Source: Palsa-506 sp963707065
Lineage (GTDB): Bacteria > Actinomycetota > Actinomycetes > Streptosporangiales > Streptosporangiaceae
Reading direction: 5' to 3'
DNA: 64,000 nt
Assembly (NCBI GenBank): GCA_963707065.1
Contig: CAVPPJ010000058.1
Span: forward strand, 62,001 to 126,000
Shown piece after piece: positions 34,980 through 44,459 of this stretch. The notes under the pieces are model-generated. The model was not told the origin of the DNA, made no database searches, and saw only the letters and a list, made by a program, of their open reading frames with translations. The first letter of the stretch is position 1. Each line of letters begins with the position of its first letter. The translations under genes and the position numbers were made by a program.

Positions 34980-35330
34980 CGGATGCGGTCGCGACCAGGG
35001 CGCGGCTGACCGCCTGTCCGGCCTCGGTGCCCGGCGGCGCGGTCCCCGGCGTGGTGGTGCTTTACGATCCAGGCACCGTGCTCGTTACCGCTAATGGGCA
35101 GCTCCCGGTGACGCCGGACCTGGTCCGCGAGTGGGCCTTCCGGGGGTGGTGCGCGCTCGCCGATCTCGGCAAGTACCTTCGCCGCCGATCATCGTGGGAG
35201 GCGCTGGAGCGGCTGCATGAGGCCAGGACCCAGCTATGGCAGCTCCGGCCGCGGCCGGCGACGTCCCGCATCCCCAGTACGGGATCACCAGCATCCTGGA
35301 CTTCGCGCCCGGGCGGATCCCGGTCAGCGG
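34980..35330 (+). pseudogene. 3' remnant of a nucleotidyltransferase-like gene
   Basis: Coding-like sequence without a start: VPGVVVLYDPGTVLVTANGQLPVTPDLVREWAFRGWCALADLGKYLRRRSSWEALERLHEARTQLW, then after a frame change VPHPQYGITSILDFAPGRIP. This resembles the C-terminal half of aminoglycoside-adenylyltransferase-like nucleotidyltransferases found in actinobacteria (from memory, not verified). Its end runs into the convergent pirin gene. Not functional. Confidence 0.4.
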
Positions 35331-36229
35331 TCGTACTTCAGCCTGGCCTGGCGGGGCACCCGGCCGAACTTGCCGGCCTGGAAATCCGTGAACGCCTGCG
35401 CGATCTCGGTGCGCTTGTTCATCACGAACGGCCCGCCCATCGCGACCGGCTCGCGTATCGGCCGGCCGCTGTAGATCATCACCCTGGACTGCTCCCCCTG
35501 GGCGGAAACGGCAAGCCGCAGCACGCTGTCCGCCGGCCCGGAGCCAGACCGCGCAGTGCCAGCGGGGTCAGACCAGGCTGTCTGCCCGGCCCGTACCAGC
35601 CGTCCGGCGATGCTGATCGCCCCGGACAGCACGTGCGCGAACGCCCGGTGACTGGCGGGCAGGGCATACTCCGCGGCGGCGCCGGGGTCCAGGCTGACGA
35701 TCGCGCCCTGCACCGGCCACTGGTTGGCGGCCGGCCCGGTCTGGCCGGCTACCGTCCCGGACACCACGTCGATGTCCACGCCCGGCAGCGTCACGTGCGG
35801 CCGGCTGGCGGCCAGCAGGTCCTGGTAGCGCGTGTCGACCATCTTCGATCGTGCGGGCAGGTTCAGCCAGAGCTGCATCGTGTGCGCGTGCTCGTTGCGG
35901 AACGCGAGCTCTCGATGGATGATGCCGCGCCCGGCGGTCATCCACTGCAGGTCACCCGGCTGCAGCGCGCCGGCGTTGCCGATGTTGTCACCGTGCTCCA
36001 GGACGCCGTCGAGCACGATGGTGACGGTCTCCAGGCCCCGGTGCGGGTGCCACTCGAATCCGGGCTCGGAGAACCAGTCCTCGGCCAGCGCCAGGAACGG
36101 GTCGGTGAGCGACGGGTCAGCCGGGGCAATGACGATCGCCTTATCGTCCACCTGGGCGTCGGGGCCGAGCCGCTGCTTCGTCGTCACCCGCGACACGGCG
36201 CGGCCAGCGGCGAGCGCTGGGCTGCTCAT
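35324..36229 (-). CDS. Pirin family protein
   Basis: 301 residues, bicupin. N-terminal metal site: HPHRGLETVTIVLDGVLEHGDN and MTAGRGIIHRE supply His, His, His and Glu. C-terminal cupin is degenerate. Pirins bind iron or other metals and some have quercetin-dioxygenase activity; the true role here is unknown. A second pirin, with the same motifs, is at 42592-43587. Confidence 0.87.
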   Translation of the reverse strand: MSSPALAAGRAVSRVTTKQRLGPDAQVDDKAIVIAPADPSLTDPFLALAEDWFSEPGFEWHPHRGLETVTIVLDGVLEHGDNIGNAGALQPGDLQWMTAGRGIIHRELAFRNEHAHTMQLWLNLPARSKMVDTRYQDLLAASRPHVTLPGVDIDVVSGTVAGQTGPAANQWPVQGAIVSLDPGAAAEYALPASHRAFAHVLSGAISIAGRLVRAGQTAWSDPAGTARSGSGPADSVLRLAVSAQGEQSRVMIYSGRPIREPVAMGGPFVMNKRTEIAQAFTDFQAGKFGRVPRQARLKYDR

Positions 36230-36392
36230 CGTGCATCCTCCCTCGGCAGCGGCCGCCGCTACCCGTCATGAAGCAGAATCCACGCCGGGGCGCCAGCATT
36301 CCCGCCGCGGGCCGGTCCTGCCGCCCGGCGGCCTGGCAGCCCAGCGGTCCGGCGGCTGGGCAGCCCGGCGACCCGGCGGCCCGGCGGCGAGG

Positions 36393-38126
36393 TCAGGCCT
36401 TCAGGCCGGGGAAGTCGTCCTCCCAGAATTCGGTGGCGGCGCGCGGAGCCTGCGCACCGGCGTCGCCTCCCGCGCCATGCCGGCTGTCCTCCTGTGCCCT
36501 CAGCTCGACGCGGCGGATCTTGCCGGAGATCGTCTTCGGCAACTCGGCGAACTCCAGCCGCCTGATCCGCTGGTACGGGGCGAGCCGTTCCCGTGCGTAG
36601 CCGAGGATCGCCAGCGCGGTGTCCGCGGACGGGTCGAAGCCGGCCGCCAGCACCACGTACGCCTTCGGGACCGCGAGCCGGAGCGGGTCGGGGGAGGGCA
36701 CCACGGCCGCCTCGGCGACCGCCTCGTGCTCGATCAGCACGCTCTCCAGCTCGAACGGGGAGATCCGGTAGTCCGATGCCTTGAACAGGTCGTCGGTGCG
36801 GCCGACATAGGTGATGTAGCCGTCGGCGTCCCGGGCGGCGACGTCCCCGGTGTGGTAGTAGCCGCCGCGCATCGCGTCGGCGGCCCGCTCCGGGTCGCCC
36901 CGGTAGCCGGTCATCAGGCCGAGCGGCCGCCGGGCCAGGTCCAGGCAGATCTCGCCCTCGGCGGCGGGCTCGCCGGTCAGCGGGTCGACCAGCGTGATCT
37001 CGTAACCGGGCAGTGCCCGGCCCATCGACCCGATCCGCACCGGCTGGCCGGGCGGGTTGCCGATCTGCGCGGTGGTCTCCGTCTGCCCGTACCCGTCCCG
37101 GACCGTGATGTGCCAGGCCCGGCGGACCTGCTCGATGACCTCCGGGTTGAGCGGCTCGCCCGCGCCGACGCACTCGCGCAGGCTGCGCACGTCGGCGCTG
37201 GCCAGGTCGGCCTGCACCAGCATCCGCCAGACCGTCGGCGGCGCGCACAGCGACGTCACGCCGCAGGCCGGGATGGCAGCAAGCAGCGCCGCGGCGGAGA
37301 ACCGCTCGTGCCCGAGGATGAGCGTGGTCGCGCCGGCGATCCACGGCGCGAAGACATTGCTCCAGGCATGCTTGGCCCAGCCGGGCGAGGAGATGTTCAG
37401 GTGCACGTCACCGGGCTGCAGACCGATCCAGTACATGGTCGACAGATGGCCGGCCGGATAGGACGCATAGGTGTGCTCGACCAGCTTCGGCTGCGACGTG
37501 GTGCCGGACGTGAAGTAGAGCAGCAGCGGATCGGTCGCCCTGGTCGGGCCGTCGGCTACGAACTCATCCTTCATCTGAAACGAGCCCGAGTATGCCTGCC
37601 AGCCGTCTCCGGCGCCGTCACCGACGGCGATCCGGGTCCAGCTTCCCGCCAGGCCGCGGAATCTCGGCGCCAGGGCTGACTCGGTGATGACGTGCCGGAC
37701 GTCGCCGCGGGCGATCCGGTCGGCCAGGTCGTCGGGCCCGAGCAGGGTGGATGCCGGGATGATGACGGCACCGAGCTTCATCGCCGCGAGGATGACCTCC
37801 CACAGCGGCACGATATTGCCGAGCATGAGCAGCAGCCGGTCGCCGCGGCCGACGCCGAGCCCGCGCAGCCAGTTCGCCACCTGGTTCGACCGGGCGGCGA
37901 GCTCGGCGTAGCTGAGCCGGATGTCGGTGTCCTCAGTGACGACGCGGAGCGCGCCGGCCCGAGGATGCTCGGCCGCGATCACGTCGAACCAGTCCAGCGC
38001 CCAGTTGAACTCGTCAAGCTCGGGCCAGGAGAACTGGCTGCTGGCCGCGTCGTAGTCCTCGCGGTGCCGCAGCAGCAGATCGCGTGCGGCGCGGAAGGCG
38101 GTGGTGCCCTGGGTGGTATCGGTCAT
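36393..38126 (-). CDS. Acyl-CoA synthetase (AMP-forming), medium-chain/acetyl type
   Basis: 577 residues from ATG 38126 (MTDTTQG); the frame upstream is non-coding-like. P-loop LLYFTSGTTSQPKLVEHTY, adenylate motif YGQTETTAQIG, hinge and the acyl-adenylate Lys in LPKTISGKIRRVEL are all present. The N-terminal FNWALDWFDVIA is like acetyl-/medium-chain (ACSM) enzymes. Activates a carboxylic acid to its CoA ester. No beta-oxidation gene is adjacent. Confidence 0.9.
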   Translation of the reverse strand: MTDTTQGTTAFRAARDLLLRHREDYDAASSQFSWPELDEFNWALDWFDVIAAEHPRAGALRVVTEDTDIRLSYAELAARSNQVANWLRGLGVGRGDRLLLMLGNIVPLWEVILAAMKLGAVIIPASTLLGPDDLADRIARGDVRHVITESALAPRFRGLAGSWTRIAVGDGAGDGWQAYSGSFQMKDEFVADGPTRATDPLLLYFTSGTTSQPKLVEHTYASYPAGHLSTMYWIGLQPGDVHLNISSPGWAKHAWSNVFAPWIAGATTLILGHERFSAAALLAAIPACGVTSLCAPPTVWRMLVQADLASADVRSLRECVGAGEPLNPEVIEQVRRAWHITVRDGYGQTETTAQIGNPPGQPVRIGSMGRALPGYEITLVDPLTGEPAAEGEICLDLARRPLGLMTGYRGDPERAADAMRGGYYHTGDVAARDADGYITYVGRTDDLFKASDYRISPFELESVLIEHEAVAEAAVVPSPDPLRLAVPKAYVVLAAGFDPSADTALAILGYARERLAPYQRIRRLEFAELPKTISGKIRRVELRAQEDSRHGAGGDAGAQAPRAATEFWEDDFPGLKA

Positions 38127-38262
38127 GAGGACATCGTGGCACTCCCCGGCACCGCCGGGCTGCACACCTGGCGCAGGTCCCCACGCTAGGCCGGCGGCAG
38201 GCCGGGCCGCCACTGATTATTGCGGCGCGAGGCTGGACTTCACGTCCGGTTGAAGTCCCATC

Positions 38263-38757
38263 ATGGGTGGCATGGATCATCCCAGCTTCGACGTCCTGGG
38301 CTTCCTCGACGAACCGGGCCGTCCAGCGTCTGTCGCGACCGTGACCGGCCAGGGCCATCCGGCGCTGGCGATGATGTGGTTCTCCGTGGCCGAGGACCGG
38401 CTGTGGTTCCACACTCCCGGCGGCGGTGACATTCCCTCACCGTTCCTGCGGGCCGCGGCGGGCCACCGGGACGTCGCCGTGATGATCGCGACATTCGACC
38501 CGCCGGATGATGTCCGCCAGGTACGCATGACCGGTCCCGCCCGGCTCGAGGCCAGGGACGACGGGCGGGTCCGCCGCCTCTACGGCCGTTACGTCAGTAT
38601 CTGGACGCCCACCTGGCAGAAGCAGGCGACATCTCCGGACTATCACCTGTGGTCGGTGACGCCGCAGCGCGGCATGGCCGTCGCCTACCCAGGCCTGAAA
38701 GGCGGCCCGGCCTTTCGCTGGTCGGAGCCGTCGAGATTGTCCGGCCTGCGCGCATAG
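38263..38757 (+). CDS. Pyridoxamine 5'-phosphate oxidase-fold protein
   Basis: 164 residues; ATG 38263 or 38272 (MDHPSFD). Split-barrel core: FLDEPGRPASVATVTGQGHPALAMMWFSVAEDRLWFHTPGG, followed by DVAVMIATFDPPDDVRQVRMTGPARL. The first-strand pattern fits the PNPOx/F420 family, although the residue after WFHTP lacks the usual basic phosphate-binding Lys/Arg. Divergent from the acyl-CoA synthetase gene. Confidence 0.78.
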   Translation: MGGMDHPSFDVLGFLDEPGRPASVATVTGQGHPALAMMWFSVAEDRLWFHTPGGGDIPSPFLRAAAGHRDVAVMIATFDPPDDVRQVRMTGPARLEARDDGRVRRLYGRYVSIWTPTWQKQATSPDYHLWSVTPQRGMAVAYPGLKGGPAFRWSEPSRLSGLRA

Positions 38758-38767
38758 GCGAGCCAGC

Positions 38768-39247
38768 TCAGCCGGGGAGGTCCTCCGGGCGCTTGGCGGC
38801 GAGATGGCCGTGCAGCAGGCCGGTGGACTGGCCGACCTCGATAAGGTATCCGTCCGGGTCCCGCAGGTAGCAGCGGATCTCCGCGCCGCGGTCGATCGGC
38901 GGTGTCACGAACTCTGCCCCCTTCGCCTGCCACTGCTCGTAGCAGGCCTGGATGTCAGCGACCCGCAAGTTCAGGAAGATCGAGGTGGTGTCGCCGGGCT
39001 GGTAGTCGACCACCGAGATGCCCGGCTTGTCGGGGGTCGGCGGCCCGCCGGGATTCATGATGATCCACGAGTTGGACAGCCTGACAGTGCAGGGGTTCTC
39101 CGCCAGGATGACGGTGCCGCCCAGGACGCGCGAGTAGAAGTCCCTCGATCGCGCGACCTTGCGGACGGTGATGAACAGCGCCACCAGAATGCCCTCAGCG
39201 GGCGCGGGGAAGCTGGCGAAGTCGTTGCTGGGCTGAGATTCAGTCAT
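38768..39247 (-). CDS. VOC family protein
   Basis: 159 residues from ATG 39247 (MTESQPS). ILVALFITVRKVARSRDFYSRVLGGTVIL, SWIIMNPGGPPTPDKPG, TSIFLNLRVADIQACYEQWQAKGAEFVTPP and YLRDPDGYLIEVGQ give both modules of the VOC fold. Glu in LIEVGQ is a likely metal ligand. Divergent from the helicase, whose earliest start is 3 bp away. Confidence 0.85.
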   Translation of the reverse strand: MTESQPSNDFASFPAPAEGILVALFITVRKVARSRDFYSRVLGGTVILAENPCTVRLSNSWIIMNPGGPPTPDKPGISVVDYQPGDTTSIFLNLRVADIQACYEQWQAKGAEFVTPPIDRGAEIRCYLRDPDGYLIEVGQSTGLLHGHLAAKRPEDLPG

Positions 39248-39249
39248 CG

Positions 39250-41565
39250 TTGCTCTTCTCGGCGGCATTGGCGGACAACGGCAGGGTTCCCGGGCAGGTG
39301 CCAGTTAATGCCGCGGCGGCGGACACGATAGCGTTTTCCGACGTGCCCTCCGGCCGTGCCCGCAAGCCCCGAGCAGCCGATGTCAGCAGCCCGCCGGGCG
39401 ACGACAATCGGCCTGCCGATGACGGGCTGACGGCCGATGACGGCCCGCAGGACACTGACGGCGCAGCGGACAGTGACGGCCCGCGGGATGATGACGTCCG
39501 CAAGCCCGCCCCCAGGTCCGGCCTGCCGGATGTCACCGCACTGCTCGCCACGGCGGTCACCGGCATCGGCGGGGCGGAGCGGCCCGGGCAGGTGACGATG
39601 GCCGAGGCCGTTCAGCGCACCATCGAGACCGGCGAGCACCTCGCCGTCCAGGCCGGGACAGGCACGGGCAAGTCGCTGGCCTACCTCGTCCCCGCGATAC
39701 GCCACTCCATCGAGCAGCAGGCCACGGTCGTCGTGTCGACTGCGACGATCGCGCTGCAGCGCCAGCTCATCGACCGTGACCTGCCTCGCCTGGCCGAGGC
39801 GCTGGAGCCGGCGCTTGGCCGGGCGCCGGCCTTCGCGATCCTCAAGGGCCGCCGCAACTACCTGTGCCTGCACCGGCTGCGCACCGGCGTGGAGGATGAC
39901 CCGCAGGACGCGCTCTTCGATCCCCGCACGGCCTCCGCGGTCGGCAAGCAGGTGCAGCGGCTGCACGAGTGGGCGGCGCGGACGGAGACCGGCGACCGGG
40001 ACGAACTGGTCCCCGGCGTGAACGAGCAAGCCTGGCGTCAGGTCGCGGTGACCGCGAGGGAATGCATCGGCGCCCAGCGCTGCCCGTTCGGCCCGCAGTG
40101 CTTTGCCGAGCGGGCACGGGACGAGGCGGGCAAGGCGGACATCGTGGTCACCAACCACGCGCTGCTGGCTATCGACGCGCTGGAGGACTTCGATATTTTC
40201 CCCGAGCACGACGTGGTGATCATCGACGAGGCCCACGATCTGGTCGACCGGGTGACCTCGGTCGCGTCCGACGAGCTGTCCGCCACGGCACCGGAGATCG
40301 CCGCCCGGCGGTGCGGCAAGATGACCGAGGAGAAGCTGATCGCCCGGCTCAGGGAGGCGGGCGAGGACGCCGCGCGGGTCCTGGCGGTACTCCCGGCCGG
40401 GCGCATCGACGTGCTGGCCACCGATCTCGCTCAGGCGCTGGCCGGCCTTCGTGACGCCGCCGGCAGTTGCGCCACTGACCTGCGTGCCAGCGCCAAGAAC
40501 ACCGAAGAGGAGCCAGAACGGATCGCGGCCCGCCGGTCGGCTTTCGTCGCCGTCGATGAGCTGCGGAGTGCTGCAGAAAGAATCCTCGGCGCGTTCGGCG
40601 CCGACCTGGCGGCCCGTCCCGACGTGGTGTGGATGGACCGGCCGCTAGGGGAGGAGTCGGCCCGGCCGCCGACGCTGCGGGTAACGCCGCTGCAGGTCGG
40701 CCCGCTGCTGGCCGAGCGGCTGTTCGGCAGCCGCACGGTGACGCTGACCTCGGCCACCCTGTCGCTCGGCGGGTCGTTCGAGCCGCTGGCCCGCCAATGG
40801 GGCCTGCCCCGGTCCGGTGGCCCGGCAGTCCCGGCTCCCCGGGCCGGGCCTGCCGGCGCGCCCGAAGGATTTCCGGCCGCGGACGAGCCGCACTCGCTGG
40901 CCTGGACCGGGATTGACGTCGGGTCGCCGTTCGACCACCCGCGCAGCGGCATCCTGTATGTCGCCAAGCACCTGCCGCCCCCGGGCCGCGACGGACTGGC
41001 GGCGTCCTACCTGGACGAGCTGTGCGAACTGATCGCCGCGGCCGGCGGCCGGACCCTGGGGCTGTTCTCCTCCATGCGCGCCGCCAGGCAGGCGACCGAT
41101 GAGCTGCGCGGGCGCATCGACCATCCGCTGTTCTGCCAGGGAGAGGACCAGACCGGGCAGCTGATCAGCCAGTTCGCCGCAGACGAGGCCAGCTGCCTGT
41201 TCGGCACCCTCTCGCTGTGGCAGGGCGTCGACGTTCCCGGCAGGTCGCTGCAACTCGTGGTCATCGACCGGATCCCGTTCCCCCGGCCCGATGACCCGCT
41301 GGCCTCGGCCAGGCAGCGCGCCGTGGCGGCGCGCGGCGGCAACGGGTTCATGGAGGTGGCCGCGGCCCAGGCGGCGCTGCTGCTTGCCCAGGGCGCCGGA
41401 CGGCTGCTGCGCACGATGAGCGACCGGGGGGTGGTCGCGATCCTGGATCCGCGCCTGGCGACCGCGCGCTATGGCAGTTTCCTGCGGGAGTCGCTGCCGC
41501 CGTTCTGGCCCACCACCGACCCGCAGGTCGTCCGCGGCGCGCTGCGGCGCCTGGCGGCTGGCTAG
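39250..41565 (+). CDS. dinG: DinG-like ATP-dependent helicase (XPD-type, Fe-S)
   Basis: Up to 771 residues. Walker A GTGTGKS (K141), DEAH box (326-329), motif VI QGAGRLLR near the C-terminus. Four Cys at C206, C272, C278 and C284 match the 4Fe-4S cluster of DinG/XPD helicases. DinG unwinds R-loops and D-loops in a 5'-3' direction. The first ~85 residues are acidic low-complexity, so the true start may be a GTG near 39299 or 39343 rather than the TTG at 39250. Confidence 0.87.
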   Translation: MLFSAALADNGRVPGQVPVNAAAADTIAFSDVPSGRARKPRAADVSSPPGDDNRPADDGLTADDGPQDTDGAADSDGPRDDDVRKPAPRSGLPDVTALLATAVTGIGGAERPGQVTMAEAVQRTIETGEHLAVQAGTGTGKSLAYLVPAIRHSIEQQATVVVSTATIALQRQLIDRDLPRLAEALEPALGRAPAFAILKGRRNYLCLHRLRTGVEDDPQDALFDPRTASAVGKQVQRLHEWAARTETGDRDELVPGVNEQAWRQVAVTARECIGAQRCPFGPQCFAERARDEAGKADIVVTNHALLAIDALEDFDIFPEHDVVIIDEAHDLVDRVTSVASDELSATAPEIAARRCGKMTEEKLIARLREAGEDAARVLAVLPAGRIDVLATDLAQALAGLRDAAGSCATDLRASAKNTEEEPERIAARRSAFVAVDELRSAAERILGAFGADLAARPDVVWMDRPLGEESARPPTLRVTPLQVGPLLAERLFGSRTVTLTSATLSLGGSFEPLARQWGLPRSGGPAVPAPRAGPAGAPEGFPAADEPHSLAWTGIDVGSPFDHPRSGILYVAKHLPPPGRDGLAASYLDELCELIAAAGGRTLGLFSSMRAARQATDELRGRIDHPLFCQGEDQTGQLISQFAADEASCLFGTLSLWQGVDVPGRSLQLVVIDRIPFPRPDDPLASARQRAVAARGGNGFMEVAAAQAALLLAQGAGRLLRTMSDRGVVAILDPRLATARYGSFLRESLPPFWPTTDPQVVRGALRRLAAG

Positions 41566-41595
41566 AAGCAGTGGCCCGCAGCGCCGATCGGGAGT

Positions 41596-42360
41596 TCACC
41601 GCGGACGTGCGACCGCCTGGTGATGCTGCACGTCCTTGCGGGTAACCGCCAGGAAGGCGACAAGGCAGGCGATCACGAAGGTGAGGACCAGGCTGACTCG
41701 CCCGTTGCCCCATCCCAGGCCACCCAGGCTGGTGGGCTTGCCGACCCAGTCGGCGAACGAAGCGCCCAGCGGGCGGGTGACGACGTAGGCGAACCAGAAG
41801 GAGAGGATCGGGTTCCAGCTGAACCACCGGTATCCGATGGCTGGGATAGTGATCATTCCGGCGAAGAGCACGAAGGAGAAGAAATACCCCAGGTGGAAGG
41901 TCACTGCGGTCATGTCTCCGACGGCGGTGCCCATCGCGAAGGTTGCCACGACGGCCGCCCAGTAGAACGCCTCCCGGCGCGCTGTGTTGATGGTGTGGAT
42001 GGAGAGGGTTTGCTCAGTCCGCTGCCAGGTCAAGAAGACAGCGGCGAGAGTCACCGCGTAGAGGGCTGATGATGCGAAGTAAGGGACGCCGAAGCCGACG
42101 TGGAGCACGTCCGCGGCCATAGTGCCGAACACGCCGACCATCAGGACCGCGAACCAGTAGGTCCAGGCCAGATAGCGGCGCATGGAGAACTGCAGCGCCA
42201 GCGCGACTACGAATCCGATGAATCCGAGACCTACGGCGAGAACTGGCAGCATCGCGTGGACGAGATAGTCCGATGTCGACTCGCCCATCGCGGTCGACAG
42301 GGCCTTGATAACCCAGAAATAGGCCGTGATCTCCGGAACCCTGAGGGCAGCCCGAGACAT
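41596..42360 (-). CDS. COG4705-type polytopic membrane protein
   Basis: 254 residues from ATG 42360 (MSRAALRVPEITAYFWVIKALSTAMGESTSDY), a start that matches the family N-terminus; an open frame upstream to 42534 is basic low-complexity. About eight helices with repeated motifs GESTSDYL, TARREAFYWAAVVATFAMGTAVGD and RPLGASFADWVGKP. These are the internal repeats of the COG4705 'membrane-anchored protein' family; function not established. Confidence 0.82.
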   Translation of the reverse strand: MSRAALRVPEITAYFWVIKALSTAMGESTSDYLVHAMLPVLAVGLGFIGFVVALALQFSMRRYLAWTYWFAVLMVGVFGTMAADVLHVGFGVPYFASSALYAVTLAAVFLTWQRTEQTLSIHTINTARREAFYWAAVVATFAMGTAVGDMTAVTFHLGYFFSFVLFAGMITIPAIGYRWFSWNPILSFWFAYVVTRPLGASFADWVGKPTSLGGLGWGNGRVSLVLTFVIACLVAFLAVTRKDVQHHQAVARPR

Positions 42361-42591
42361 CGATGGTGCGGGACGGGCGCTGCTGGTCCTGCGGGCAGCA
42401 TGCTTGGCAACCCGAGTCGCACCCAAGTCGCCATCGGGGGACCGGCGCCCCGGCCCGCCGGTGCCGGGCCGGAAACTCCCCGTTACGGCCTTACTCGTCG
42501 TAGCGGAACGCGATAGCGGCTTACGTGACGGCACAGCGAAAGACTACCTAGCTGGCCATCTGGTCAAGCCGCGTTGCGTTGAAAAGCGCGC

Positions 42592-43587
42592 TTAGAGCAC
42601 GTCGTGCCCGGGGCGGGGGTCCTCCGGCAGCGGGCGGCGTTGCGCGGGGATCGTGCCGAGGCGGCCCGCCTGGTAGTCCTCGAACGCCTTGACCAGCTCT
42701 GCCCTGGTGTTCATCACGAACGGGCCGTAGGCGGCCACCGGCTCCCTGATCGGCTGGCCGCCGAGGATGAGGATGTCCATGCCAGCACTCGGGCCATCAG
42801 CCCGGCGGTCCGCCGCGACGGTAATGACGTCGCCGTGGCCGAATACGGCAAGCTGGCCCGTCCGGGCCGGCCGCTGCTCGGCGCCGACGGTGCCGGACCC
42901 GGCCAGCACATAGCCAAGCGCGTTGAAATCCGGCCGCCACGGCAGCCGCAGCTGGGCGCCGGGCTCGAGGGTGGCATGCAGCAGCGCGATCGGAGTATGG
43001 GTAACGCCGGGACCCTGCTGGCCGGCTACGTCGCCCGCGATGACCCGGATCAGCGTGCCGCCGTCCGGCGAGCTGAGCAGCTTGACCTGGCCGGCCCTGA
43101 TGTCCTGGTAGCGCGGGTCGGTCATCTTCATCGCGCTGGGCAGGTTCACCCAGAGCTGGAAGCCGTGGAAGAGCCCGCCGCTCATGACCATCGCCTCCGG
43201 CGGCTCCTCGATATGCAGGATCCCGCCGCCCGCCGTCATCCACTGGGTATCACCGTTGGTGATCATCCCGCCGCCGCCATTGGAGTCCTGGTGCCGGAAG
43301 GTCCCGTCGATGATGTAGGTCACGGTCTCGAAGCCGCGGTGCGGGTGCCAGGAGGTCCCCTTCGGCTCGCCTGGCGCGTAGTCCACCTCGCCCATCTGGT
43401 CCATGTGGATGAACGGGTCGAGCGCGCGCATTTCCACCCCGGCGAAGGCACGCCGGACCGGGAAGCCCTCGCCCTCGTAGGCCGATGGAGCCGTCGTCAG
43501 GGTCAGCACCGGCCGGTCCGCGGCGGTCGGGTCAGGCTCCTGGACGCGGGGCAGGACCAGAGTGTCCTTGACGGTGACCGCTGGCAT
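42592..43587 (-). CDS. Pirin family protein
   Basis: 331 residues from ATG 43587, which has AGAGGAGGACATC upstream. N-terminal cupin with HPHRGFETVTYIIDGTFRHQDSNGG and MTAGGGILHIEEP carrying the His/His/His/Glu metal site. Longer than the pirin at 35324. Both share the C-terminal motif GQPIREPVA-GPFVMN. Function unknown. The 257 bp upstream (to 43844) hold no supported gene. Confidence 0.88.
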   Translation of the reverse strand: MPAVTVKDTLVLPRVQEPDPTAADRPVLTLTTAPSAYEGEGFPVRRAFAGVEMRALDPFIHMDQMGEVDYAPGEPKGTSWHPHRGFETVTYIIDGTFRHQDSNGGGGMITNGDTQWMTAGGGILHIEEPPEAMVMSGGLFHGFQLWVNLPSAMKMTDPRYQDIRAGQVKLLSSPDGGTLIRVIAGDVAGQQGPGVTHTPIALLHATLEPGAQLRLPWRPDFNALGYVLAGSGTVGAEQRPARTGQLAVFGHGDVITVAADRRADGPSAGMDILILGGQPIREPVAAYGPFVMNTRAELVKAFEDYQAGRLGTIPAQRRPLPEDPRPGHDVL

Positions 43588-43844
43588 GATGTCCTCCTCT
43601 GGGTGAAGCTTTGCGCATGCCCGCCCGGTAGCAAAGGGCCGGCTAACTACCTTCATCGCGCCAACGGTATTTGAACTCGCAACATTCCCGTCGGAAACCC
43701 GGCAGGCAGCAGCCCGGCTGACCGCTAGCGCCTGATGAGGATCTTGATGAGATCGCCGGTGAGCGGCCTGTCAGGTAGATAAAGCGGACCGCCGTGGCGT
43801 CCGGGTTGCCGGCCTCGGGGCCGCGCCATGCTGGCCGCGGTCCC

Positions 43845-44459
43845 TCAGAGGGGCAGCCCGGCCTCCAGATGCGCGAGGGCCGCGTCGATCTTGCCGAACA
43901 TGTCAGCCGGGCTGTCGCCGGGCGGGGCCAGGGTCACCGCCATGATCACGCCGATCATGGCGCCGGCCACATTGCGCGCGGCGAAGTCATCCGGGTCGCG
44001 CCCGGCCCGTTTCGCCAGCGCGGCCGCCACCACCTCGATGGTGCGGGTGAACTCGTCCACGGCCCGGGCCCGGATCTCGGGCACCGAGAGGGTCAGCTCG
44101 ATAGTCTCGCGCAGCCGGTCCAGGTCAGCCTGGCTCAGCTGGGCGATCATCGCCGCGGTAGCCGAGCGCATCGCGGCGATCGGGCCGAGCGCGGCCGGCT
44201 GTGCCTCCAGCGCCCCGAGCGTGACGGTATCCATGTCGTCCTGCAGGACGACGTCTTCCTTGGTGGGGAAGTAACGGAAGAACGTCGCCGGGGAGACCTC
44301 GGCGGCCGCCGCGATCTGCTCGACTGTCGTCGCCGAGTAGCCCCGCTCGCGGAACAGGCGCAGTGCGTGCTGCCTGATGGCAGCGCGGGTCCGGGCCTTC
44401 TTCCGCTCGCGAAGCCCGGTCGGCTGGGCCGCCGCGGGCGCCTCGGTCATGTCCGTCAT
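43845..44459 (-). CDS. TetR-family repressor of the adjacent efflux pump
   Basis: 204 residues from ATG 44459 (MTDMTEA), overlapping the MFS stop as ATGA. HTH: KKARTRAAIRQHALRLFRERGYSATTVEQIAAAAEVSPATFFRYFPTKEDVV. C-terminal part is of the TetR_C MftR-like type. The gene is downstream of and translationally coupled to the MFS pump, so pump and repressor are made together. Confidence 0.9.
   Translation of the reverse strand: MTDMTEAPAAAQPTGLRERKKARTRAAIRQHALRLFRERGYSATTVEQIAAAAEVSPATFFRYFPTKEDVVLQDDMDTVTLGALEAQPAALGPIAAMRSATAAMIAQLSQADLDRLRETIELTLSVPEIRARAVDEFTRTIEVVAAALAKRAGRDPDDFAARNVAGAMIGVIMAVTLAPPGDSPADMFGKIDAALAHLEAGLPL

Noticed and set aside
35832..37679. 615-codon plus-strand frame opposite pirin and acyl-CoA synthetase
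   Set aside because: Antisense to clear coding sequence and low-complexity; no RBS or domain.
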